Source of the DNA: Betaproteobacteria bacterium
GTDB lineage: Bacteria > Pseudomonadota > Gammaproteobacteria > Burkholderiales > Burkholderiaceae_E
Direction of reading: 5' to 3'
Assembly (NCBI GenBank): GCA_016868095.1
Contig: VGHV01000124.1
Span: 1-7,286 of the forward strand
DNA: 7,286 nt
Within the stretch, counting starts at the first letter, position 1; every line of letters starts with the position of its first letter. Below the pieces are notes generated by a model that was not told the DNA's origin, made no database searches, and saw only the letters and a list, made by a program, of their open reading frames with translations. Of this stretch, positions 1-6,637 are shown piece after piece. The position numbers were made by a program, and so were the translations under genes.

Positions 1-852
1 CGAAAGTTGATAACCTTTGCCAAGGGCATTGGAGGGTTCAAAGGGGTCAAGATAAGCAAAAATCCGCTCGCGTCGCCAGGGCGACAAATGAATCAGCAAC
101 GCAAAGGTCGTGAGCGCGATCACAATCAAACCGCTAAAGAGCTTGCCGTTCACGCCACCGAGAAAAAGAATCCCCATGGCTACGGCTGCAATCACGATGA
201 ATGCCCCTAAATCGGGCTCAAGCAACAATAAGAGCCCCACTAGGGCCACTGCCGTACCCATGGGCAAAAATCCCTTGGAGAAGTGATGCATGTAATCTTG
301 TTTACGAACGGTGTAGTCGGCCACATAAAGGATGACGAAAATCTTCATCAGCTCAGAAGGCTGAAGATTGATGACACCGAGCGAGATCCAGCGTCGAGCG
401 CCGTAGACCACCTTGCCAACACCTGGAATCAAGACGAGCAGCAGTAAAAACAATCCGAGCAAAAACAAGGGGGCCGCTAAGCGTTGTAGGGTTCTAGTGG
501 GTACGCGAAACACCATCCAGGCTGCAATGAGGCCCATGGTGATGGCAAAGGCATGGCGCAGCAAAAAGTGCGAAGACTTGTAGGCTGCAAAGCGCGGTGA
601 ATCAGGCAGCGCAATCGAGGCCGAATAAACCATCACCAAACCGAAGAGCAGCAAGCCTACCGTCACCGCAAGCACGCTGTGATCGAGTTCCGCTGCAATG
701 GGGCTGCTGCTTGCCTGGCGTCCCAGGTCGCGTGAGGCAACCGCCGGCGAACTGGCGCGCGCGCGCCATGGCATTGCCCCAGCAAGCCATTGTGGCGACG
801 CGCTAAATAAACTGAGCGCTCGAGCCAGGCGTGCTTGCAAAGCCAGTCTCAT
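1..852 (-). CDS. ftsW: FtsW septal peptidoglycan polymerase (SEDS family), 5' part only
   Basis: SEDS-family glycosyltransferase that polymerises lipid II into glycan strands at the division septum with FtsI. Translating from the ATG at 852 gives 284 residues that run open to base 1, so the C-terminal part (roughly a third by comparison with the usual length of about 400) is outside the window. About 57 polar, Ala/Arg/Ser-rich residues precede the first membrane segment (about 59-79). Further hydrophobic segments lie near 98-116, 126-143, 166-182, 197-232 and 238-255. Family motifs are GARRWI (151-156), QPSELMK (164-170), EPDLGAF (212-218) and YLDPF with GKGYQLS at 267-284. The periplasmic loop holding the catalytic Asp of the family is beyond the edge. 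The start overlaps the murD stop as ATGA, with a GGGGTG ribosome-binding sequence at 858-863. An internal Met at residue 27 is a weaker alternative. Identification is secure. Confidence 0.96.
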   Translation of the reverse strand, partial: MRLALQARLARALSLFSASPQWLAGAMPWRARASSPAVASRDLGRQASSSPIAAELDHSVLAVTVGLLLFGLVMVYSASIALPDSPRFAAYKSSHFLLRHAFAITMGLIAAWMVFRVPTRTLQRLAAPLFLLGLFLLLLVLIPGVGKVVYGARRWISLGVINLQPSELMKIFVILYVADYTVRKQDYMHHFSKGFLPMGTAVALVGLLLLLEPDLGAFIVIAAVAMGILFLGGVNGKLFSGLIVIALTTFALLIHLSPWRRERIFAYLDPFEPSNALGKGYQLS

Positions 853-2483
853 GCAATCACCCCGGCAAGTTCTTCTACCGCACGCGCAAACATCGCTGCC
901 CGGTGCTTGTAATCCTTAAACATGTCAAAACTCGCGCAAGCTGGCGAAAGCAGCACAGCCTCACCGGTTCGAGCGCGTTGCGCGGCAGCTTGGACTGCGT
1001 CGTCGAGGCTTTCGTGTCGACTCATCTCAAGGCCTCGTCCAAGCATGGCGGGATGCGCTGCAAGCGCCGCATGCACGGCAGCCTCGATGGCTGGCGCAGC
1101 CTCGCCGATCAGCGCCACCGAGGCAGCCTTTTCAACAATAGCCTGGCCTAAGGCCGCAAAATCCTGACCCTTGCCCACCCCACCTGCGATTAGGTGACAG
1201 CTCATGCCCATGCCTCGCAAGGCAGCGATCGTCGCACCAACATTGGTGCCTTTGCTGTCGTCGATATAGGCCACATCGTGCACCACCCGCAGGATTTCGC
1301 ATCGATGCGGACCCGCCTCAAATCGGCGCAAACCATGCAACATGGCAGACATGGGAAGGCCAATCGCTCGCCCAAGCGCTAGCGCAGCCAAAGCATTGGC
1401 CTGGTTGTGGTGACCGCGCATGCGAAGTGCCTCAGCGGGCATCAGCGGTCGAAGCCTGAAGGCGGCTGGCTCTGCGCGCCTTCTGCGACCGCCTTCCTCT
1501 AGCGCAACCGCCTCGACAAGCCACTGTAAGCCTTGCAGTTGAGCTACGCCCAGATCGCCAAGTCGTTGCGGCAGTGAGAGCCCAAAACTAACCCGCTTGT
1601 GAACGGCACGCGACCAGGGCTCGGTGGCCTCGTCGTCACGCGCAAACACCGCAACGCCCGCAGCTTGGAAAATCAGCTGTTTGGCCGCTGCGTAGTGATC
1701 CATTGAGGCGTGCCAGTCAAGATGATCCACGCTTAGGTTCAAAAAGGCGCTGGCATCCGCTTGCAAGCTGCTACATAGCGCAAGCTGAAAACTTGAAAGT
1801 TCAAGCACCCAAACCTGCGGCAGCGCCTGGACAACCGATTCGGGCAGTGCCGAATCCGAGTGCCAGTCCTCAGGGCTCAGGCCCGCGGCGTCAAGCGCAT
1901 CCATCAGCGCTCGAAGAGCAGCCGGTGATACATTGCCCGCGAGCGCCACCTTTCGGTTTGCTGCCTCACAAAGCTTGGCCAAGAGGCTTACGGTGGTGGT
2001 CTTCCCGTTGGTGCCAGTCACAGCAGCCACAGCAGGCTGGTAGCCGCGTTGCGCAAGTCTTGCCAGAGCCTGCGCAAACCATTCGATTTCGCCAGCGATC
2101 GGAATGCCTTTTGCCTGCGCCCATTGAGCAAGTTCGGCGCCTGGGCCGCGCTCGATCGATACACCAGGAGACCAGGCCAATAGGTCGATACCCTCAAGCC
2201 AGGAGGCTTGCGGATCGCCAAACAAGCCATCGAGTTGCGGGAAATCTTCAAGCAGCTTTTGCGCGCCTGGCGGATCTGTGCGCGTATCGGCAAGCTTTAC
2301 CTTCGCACCACAACGCATGAGCCAGGCCACCATCGCCTGCCCGGATTCACCACAGCCAAGCACGAGTACTTGCTGGCCTGCCCAGTGCAAGGGCTCCATC
2401 AAAGGCCGCACCGCCGGATGCAGCGCCGGCGTCGGCTTAGCGGCTTGTCCCGTGTTTTGTTTTTGCGGCTTTGTCGGGTTCAT
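849..2483 (-). CDS. murD: MurD, UDP-N-acetylmuramoyl-L-alanine--D-glutamate ligase
   Basis: Cytoplasmic ATP-dependent ligase that adds D-Glu to UDP-MurNAc-L-Ala. All three Mur-ligase domains are visible in 544 residues. The N-terminal Rossmann-like domain has VLVLGCGESGQA at 39-50 and SPGV at 105-108. The central ATPase domain has VTGTNGKTT at 155-163, ELSSFQL at 228-234, DHLDWH at 253-258 and Lys268, which aligns with the family's carbamylated lysine. The region joining the C-terminal domain has HHNQANALAA at 358-367, followed by GPHRCE at 391-396, DDSKGTNVGAT at 408-418 and SPACASFDMFKDY at 513-525. It is about 100 residues longer than the E. coli enzyme (438). The excess is a 28-residue Pro/Lys/Gln-rich N-terminus, a segment near 196-222, and a loop at about 305-348 containing four consecutive Arg. 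The ATG at 2483 lies one base after the mraY stop. Met29 (2399) is an alternative start that would remove the extension. Confidence 0.97.
   Translation of the reverse strand: MNPTKPQKQNTGQAAKPTPALHPAVRPLMEPLHWAGQQVLVLGCGESGQAMVAWLMRCGAKVKLADTRTDPPGAQKLLEDFPQLDGLFGDPQASWLEGIDLLAWSPGVSIERGPGAELAQWAQAKGIPIAGEIEWFAQALARLAQRGYQPAVAAVTGTNGKTTTVSLLAKLCEAANRKVALAGNVSPAALRALMDALDAAGLSPEDWHSDSALPESVVQALPQVWVLELSSFQLALCSSLQADASAFLNLSVDHLDWHASMDHYAAAKQLIFQAAGVAVFARDDEATEPWSRAVHKRVSFGLSLPQRLGDLGVAQLQGLQWLVEAVALEEGGRRRRAEPAAFRLRPLMPAEALRMRGHHNQANALAALALGRAIGLPMSAMLHGLRRFEAGPHRCEILRVVHDVAYIDDSKGTNVGATIAALRGMGMSCHLIAGGVGKGQDFAALGQAIVEKAASVALIGEAAPAIEAAVHAALAAHPAMLGRGLEMSRHESLDDAVQAAAQRARTGEAVLLSPACASFDMFKDYKHRAAMFARAVEELAGVIA
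858..863 (-). promoter_or_regulatory. Ribosome-binding site of ftsW
   Basis: GGGGTG on the minus strand within the last codons of murD, five bases before the ATG at 852. It supports the ATGA-overlap start of ftsW over the internal Met at residue 27. Confidence 0.5.
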
Positions 2484-2484
2484 C

Positions 2485-3654
2485 TCAGCGCAACTTGAGT
2501 GTTGAAAGACCGAACAAGACCAGCATCATGGTCACGATCCAAAACCGCACCACGACCTGCGATTCGCTCACGCCACCCACCTCGAAATGGTGGTGCAAGG
2601 GCGCCATGCGAAAAATTCGCCGCCCCTCGCCATAGCGCCGCTTGGTGTACTTAAACCAGCCCACTTGCAACATCACCGAAATCGTCTCGGCAACGAAAAC
2701 GCCGCCCATGATGAATAAGACGATTTCCTGTCTCACAATGACCGCGACGGTACCCAGCGCACCGCCTAGCGCAAGCGCGCCCACATCGCCCATGAACACC
2801 TGAGCCGGATATGCGTTAAACCATAAAAACGCGAGCCCCGCGCCGGCTAAAGCACCACAAAAAACTGTCAACTCACCAGCACCAGGGATATGAGGAATCA
2901 ATAAGTACTTTGCAAAAACCGCATGGCCCGTCACATAGGCAAACACCCCTAGGGCGCTACCGACCATCACGGTGGGCATGGTTGCCAGACCATCGGCACC
3001 GTCGGTGAGGTTGACCGCATTGCTGGTACCAACAATCACGAAGTAGCTCAGAATCATGAATCCGAGCACGCCAAGCGGATAGGCTACATTTTTGAAAAAT
3101 GGCACGATCAAATCGGCCCTGGGCGGCAAATCCATATCGAGCCCAGACTCGACCCAGCGCAGAAAAAGGCTGAGCGCTTCGCCATTACTTTGCGCGGGAA
3201 CAGCAAAGGCAAGCCAAACCGCAGCCAGCACGCCAATTAAGGACTGCCAAAAGTACTTCTCCCTGGCAGGCATGCCTTGCGGATCTCGATGGACCACCTT
3301 GCGGTAGTCATCAACCCAGCCAATCCAGCCAAAGCCAAAGGTCACCAACAGCACAATCCAAATGAAGCGATTGTCCAAATCAGCCCACAGTAGCGTTGAT
3401 AGGCCCAGGACAAGCAAGATTAAAGCGCCGCCCATAGTGGGGGTGCCTTTTTTGACCAAGTGTGACTGGGGGCCATCATCGCGAACGGCCTGCCCGATTT
3501 TTAGCGCGGCCAGCCGTCGAATCACCCAGGGCCCTAAAAGCAATCCAAAAGCGAGCGCTGTCAGCGTGGCTAGGGCAGCACGCAAGGTGATGTAGTTGAA
3601 CACCGAAAATGCTCGGATGTCCTTGGCAAGCCATTGTGCGAGTTCGAGCAGCAT
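2485..3654 (-). CDS. mraY: MraY, phospho-N-acetylmuramoyl-pentapeptide-transferase
   Basis: Integral inner-membrane enzyme that transfers phospho-MurNAc-pentapeptide from UDP to undecaprenyl phosphate, making lipid I. The protein has 389 residues with many hydrophobic segments. Family landmarks are VRDDGPQSH (57-65), KKGTPTMGG (68-76), VDDYRK with Asp115/Asp116 (114-119), [10 protein letters not shown] (215-224), [12 protein letters not shown] with Asp290 (287-298) and APLHHHFE (351-358). These Asp and His residues match the catalytic and Mg-binding positions of characterised MraY. Compared with the 360-residue E. coli protein, the extra length is mostly a loop around residues 153-185; an insert there and a total of 389 residues are, as I recall, typical of Burkholderiales. 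The usual NLTDGLDGLA reads DGAD here. The ATG shares one base with the murF stop (TAATG) and has an AAGGTGG ribosome-binding site seven bases upstream. Identification is secure. Confidence 0.98.
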   Translation of the reverse strand: MLLELAQWLAKDIRAFSVFNYITLRAALATLTALAFGLLLGPWVIRRLAALKIGQAVRDDGPQSHLVKKGTPTMGGALILLVLGLSTLLWADLDNRFIWIVLLVTFGFGWIGWVDDYRKVVHRDPQGMPAREKYFWQSLIGVLAAVWLAFAVPAQSNGEALSLFLRWVESGLDMDLPPRADLIVPFFKNVAYPLGVLGFMILSYFVIVGTSNAVNLTDGADGLATMPTVMVGSALGVFAYVTGHAVFAKYLLIPHIPGAGELTVFCGALAGAGLAFLWFNAYPAQVFMGDVGALALGGALGTVAVIVRQEIVLFIMGGVFVAETISVMLQVGWFKYTKRRYGEGRRIFRMAPLHHHFEVGGVSESQVVVRFWIVTMMLVLFGLSTLKLR

Positions 3655-5066
3655 TACAAGGCCACCTTGGCATGTTGATCTTCGGTAAGCGCCCTCACGA
3701 CCCGCTCCATAGCCATAAAGCGCGAGCCCTTGACCAATACAGTGGCGGCCGTCGCTAAACGATCCGGGTTGAGGCTTTCCTTGAGCGCATCGACCAGGGC
3801 AGCCACATCGCTTCCAAAGTGTCTTGCCTTAGCGCCGAAACCCCTGGCTGTGTGGGCGCTGGCATCGCCGAGTAACCATAGTTGCTCGATACCACAGGTA
3901 CGCGCATAAACACCCACTTCCTCATGGAAAGCGTCGCCTTGCTCCCCAACCTCACCCATATCGCCAAGCACCAGAAAACGCTCACCCGCCACACCAGCCA
4001 GCACATCGATTGCTGCACGTACCGAATCAGGATTGGCGTTGTAGCTATCGTCAATCAGCAAGGCCTGCCCATGCAAGGGGATTTGGCGCAAACGGCCGCC
4101 AACCGGCTCAAACTGCTCAAGGCCTGCCACGATGTCTTCAAAACGAACGCCGATGGCCTGACAGCAGGCGGCCGCAGCCATTGCATTGCGAATGTTGTGC
4201 CGTCCCGCGATGCGAAGTGTCAGCATCGCGTCATCGCCATGGCAGTGCAAACGAAAACTGCTTGCACTTACTTCGCTCGCATGAACCGGCCAGTGATCGT
4301 GCCAGCCAAAACAAACACAAAGTCGATGGCCGGCCAGCGATTGCCAGATCGGCGCACACTGATCATCGCCCGGGAACACGGCGATCCCGTCGGCTTGCAG
4401 CTGGCTGATCGCCGCCCCATTTTCTCGCGCTGAGGCCTCAATGCCGTGTAAAAACTCTTGATGTTCTCGCTGCGCGTTATTGACAAGCGTGAGCGTGGGC
4501 TGGGCGATCGGACAAAGCTGGGCCATTTCGCCCACCTGGTTAATGCCCAATTCGAAAACAGCTGCCCGATGACTGCTACGAAGTCGCAACACAGACATCG
4601 GTACGCCATAGCCATTATTTAAATTGCCCTGGCTCGAAAGCGCGGCCTCGCCATAGGCAATCCGCAAAATGCTTGCGATCATCTCCTTGACGGTGGTTTT
4701 GCCGTTACTGCCGGTAACCGCAATTACCGGTAGTGAAAACTGGCTGCGCCAGCCCGCTGCAAGCTGCTGCAGAGCTAAAGTGGTATCGGGCACTTGCAAA
4801 CCGTGAATCACACCACGCTGAACTTTGCCATCGATTAAGGCATCGGGCGATAAGCTTTGGGCACTGAGCACCGCACGAACGCCGGCACCGATCACCTGGC
4901 CAATAAAGGCATGAGCATCAAAGCGCTCCCCAACCAGGGGTACAAAAACATCCCCTGCCTTGGCATCTCGCGAGTCGGTACAAACCCTTTGCACCTCATA
5001 ATGGGGATCGCCCACGAGCTTTGACCCTTCGATCCATGACTGAGCTTGTTCGAGGCGAAACATCAT
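3654..5066 (-). CDS. murF: MurF, UDP-MurNAc-tripeptide--D-alanyl-D-alanine ligase
   Basis: Cytoplasmic ligase that adds the D-Ala-D-Ala dipeptide to UDP-MurNAc-tripeptide, the last soluble step before MraY. From the ATG at 5066 it has 470 residues. Seen in order are an N-terminal substrate domain with [15 protein letters not shown] (31-45), the ATP-binding loop VTGSNGKTT (117-125), [10 protein letters not shown] (147-156), [10 protein letters not shown] (171-180), [11 protein letters not shown] (195-205), [10 protein letters not shown] (289-298), [12 protein letters not shown] (338-349), [11 protein letters not shown] (367-377) and [12 protein letters not shown] (446-457). Lys and Asn in the last two motifs are typical of MurF and exclude MurE. 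Within [10 protein letters not shown] the usual Asn-His-x-Gly is Asn-Gln-Val-Gly. The start sits in ATGATG overlapping the murE stop. GAGGT six bases upstream favours 5066, 5063 is nearly equal, and an in-frame TTG at 5087 is less likely. Confidence 0.97.
   Translation of the reverse strand: MMFRLEQAQSWIEGSKLVGDPHYEVQRVCTDSRDAKAGDVFVPLVGERFDAHAFIGQVIGAGVRAVLSAQSLSPDALIDGKVQRGVIHGLQVPDTTLALQQLAAGWRSQFSLPVIAVTGSNGKTTVKEMIASILRIAYGEAALSSQGNLNNGYGVPMSVLRLRSSHRAAVFELGINQVGEMAQLCPIAQPTLTLVNNAQREHQEFLHGIEASARENGAAISQLQADGIAVFPGDDQCAPIWQSLAGHRLCVCFGWHDHWPVHASEVSASSFRLHCHGDDAMLTLRIAGRHNIRNAMAAAACCQAIGVRFEDIVAGLEQFEPVGGRLRQIPLHGQALLIDDSYNANPDSVRAAIDVLAGVAGERFLVLGDMGEVGEQGDAFHEEVGVYARTCGIEQLWLLGDASAHTARGFGAKARHFGSDVAALVDALKESLNPDRLATAATVLVKGSRFMAMERVVRALTEDQHAKVAL
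3662..3668 (-). promoter_or_regulatory. Ribosome-binding site of mraY
   Basis: AAGGTGG on the minus strand within the end of murF, seven bases before the mraY ATG at 3654. Together with the TAATG stop-start overlap it supports this start and coupled translation from murF. Confidence 0.6.
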
Positions 5067-6637
5067 GCATGCACCTCGAGCGACCAATGCCTTGTCAGCG
5101 CCTGTCGGGCATACTCGCAGTCATCAAAGTGCTGCCTTTGACCACGCACTTCCTGATAGTTTTCATGCCCTTTGCCTGCGATCAAAACCACATCGCTCGC
5201 TTCAGCGCTAACGATGACTTGCTCAATCGCCGACCCGCGATCCACATCAATAAGCAATCGCGCTGGGTCATCGGCAGCATCGGGGCAAACCCAGATAGCC
5301 CCTTGTCGTAAGGCTTCGCAGATTGCCGCCGGGTCTTCGTAGCGGGGATTGTCGCTTGTGAGGCAAAGCCGATCACAAGACTTGATGGCAAGCGCAGCCA
5401 TGTCTTGGCGTTTGCCGGGATCGCGATCACCACCCGCACCCAGTACGCAGTGCAAGCGACCACGTCGCTGATCGGCCACGGGACGCAAAGCCCGCAAGAC
5501 TTGCTCGACGGCATCGGGCGTATGAGCGTAATCGACCACGACAAGCGGCGTTTGGGGAGCACCGATGCATTGCATACGACCCGGTATAGGGCTTAGGTCA
5601 TGCAGCGAGCGCATAGCCTGCGCCGTACTTTGGCCCAAAGCCATCAAGGTGCAGGCAACAGCCAGTGCATTGGCGCCGTTGAATCGACCCATCAGCCCGA
5701 GTTGCACCATGCCTTGTGCTGTTGCTTTGCGCTGCTCAGGCGCAAACAGTGCCCATCTCAAACCCGACCCACGGTCTTGCGGCTCGTAAGAAGCCCAGAG
5801 CAGATGCGCGTTGTGGCGCGCAGCCAAGTCGATCGCCTGATCGGGACGATCTTCCACACTGTACAACCAAAGCCGAGAGCCCCGAGGACAGGCATCGATC
5901 ATCGTCTGCGCCCATGTATCGTCGGCATTAATCACCGCCTGGGCTGGTATTGCTGGTGTTGCACGCTCGAGCTGTGTTGCATGCAGGCCTTGTCGATGAC
6001 CAAGCATGGCAAACAAACCCGCCTTCGCTTGGGCGTAGGCATGCATATCGCCGTGGTAGTCCAGATGGTCACGGCTCAAATTCGTGAACACGGCAACAGC
6101 TGGTTCAAGGCCTTGCAAACGCCCCTGATGCAAACCAATCGAAGAAGCCTCCATAGCAACAAGGCTTGCGCCCTCCTGCCTCAGGTCGTGAAGCATTTGC
6201 TGCAAACGCACCGCATCCGGGGTTGTCAATCCAAAGGGCTCAAGCGTGCGCCCTTCGCCAATAAAGCCCGCACCGAGCGTACCGATAACCGCCGTGGGTT
6301 CAGCGTAGGCCTGCGCGATCCAGTGGGTAATGCTCGTCTTGCCGTTAGTTCCCGTCACTGCGACAACGGGCAGCTTGCGGGAGGGAAAATCCAGATAAGC
6401 AGCAGCAAGATCGCCCGCGATGGCTGCAGGTGCAATCACCACAGCCTGAGCGCCTCGTTGGAGGGCATCACTGACATAGTCCTGCGGACCGCTGCGTAAA
6501 CCCGGCAGCGCAAAAAAGATATCGCCGGCTTGAACTAAACGGCTATCGGAGCGCAACTTGCTGCCCGCTGCCGCATGTTGTTGCATCCAGCCAAGCACCG
6601 CTTGGAAGTCATGACCGGAGGTTTCGCGAATGTTCAT
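5063..6637 (-). CDS. murE: MurE, UDP-MurNAc-L-alanyl-D-glutamate--meso-2,6-diaminopimelate ligase
   Basis: Cytoplasmic ligase that adds the third peptide residue to UDP-MurNAc-dipeptide. The 524-residue protein shows DSR (31-33), the ATP loop VTGTNGKTS (94-102), LTTPDA (137-142), MEASSIGL (162-169), NLSRDHLDYHGD (186-197), Lys205 in YAQAKAGLF at the carbamylated-lysine position, GRFNGANALA (317-326), DYAHTPDA (369-376), GAGGDRDPGKR (400-410), SDNPRYEDP (428-436) and GKGHENYQ (488-495). The DNPR sequence is the recognised signature for meso-diaminopimelate rather than lysine as substrate, so mDAP is inferred. It is somewhat longer than E. coli MurE (495), mainly in short loops around 214-235 and 440-475. 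The ATG overlaps the ftsI stop as ATGA, with GGTGA seven bases and GGAG thirteen bases upstream. It is intact, with no missing key residue that I can see. Confidence 0.97.
   Translation of the reverse strand: MNIRETSGHDFQAVLGWMQQHAAAGSKLRSDSRLVQAGDIFFALPGLRSGPQDYVSDALQRGAQAVVIAPAAIAGDLAAAYLDFPSRKLPVVAVTGTNGKTSITHWIAQAYAEPTAVIGTLGAGFIGEGRTLEPFGLTTPDAVRLQQMLHDLRQEGASLVAMEASSIGLHQGRLQGLEPAVAVFTNLSRDHLDYHGDMHAYAQAKAGLFAMLGHRQGLHATQLERATPAIPAQAVINADDTWAQTMIDACPRGSRLWLYSVEDRPDQAIDLAARHNAHLLWASYEPQDRGSGLRWALFAPEQRKATAQGMVQLGLMGRFNGANALAVACTLMALGQSTAQAMRSLHDLSPIPGRMQCIGAPQTPLVVVDYAHTPDAVEQVLRALRPVADQRRGRLHCVLGAGGDRDPGKRQDMAALAIKSCDRLCLTSDNPRYEDPAAICEALRQGAIWVCPDAADDPARLLIDVDRGSAIEQVIVSAEASDVVLIAGKGHENYQEVRGQRQHFDDCEYARQALTRHWSLEVHA
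5073..5077 (-). promoter_or_regulatory. Ribosome-binding site of murF (decides the start)
   Basis: GAGGT on the minus strand, inside the last codons of murE. It is six bases from the ATG at 5066 and nine from the adjacent in-frame ATG at 5063. Both distances are workable. It argues against the in-frame TTG at 5087, which lies upstream of this site. Confidence 0.6.

Noticed and set aside
1703..2320. A 205-codon open frame on the plus strand opposite murD
   Set aside because: Antisense shadow of murD with a low-complexity Pro/Arg/Gln-rich translation and no recognisable family.
3882..4433. A 183-codon open frame on the plus strand opposite murF
   Set aside because: Antisense shadow of murF with no domain and no support from context.
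1995..6358. Three similar DNA stretches (1995-2021, 4692-4718, 6332-6358) considered as dispersed repeats
   Set aside because: They encode the shared ATP-binding loop (VTG[T/S]NGKT) of the paralogous ligases MurD, MurF and MurE; the similarity is protein homology, not a repeat element.
5600..6499. A 299-codon open frame on the plus strand opposite murE
   Set aside because: It lies wholly antisense to an intact, motif-complete murE; its translation is rich in Arg, Cys, His and Gln with no recognisable domain. GC-rich coding DNA commonly leaves such frames open.
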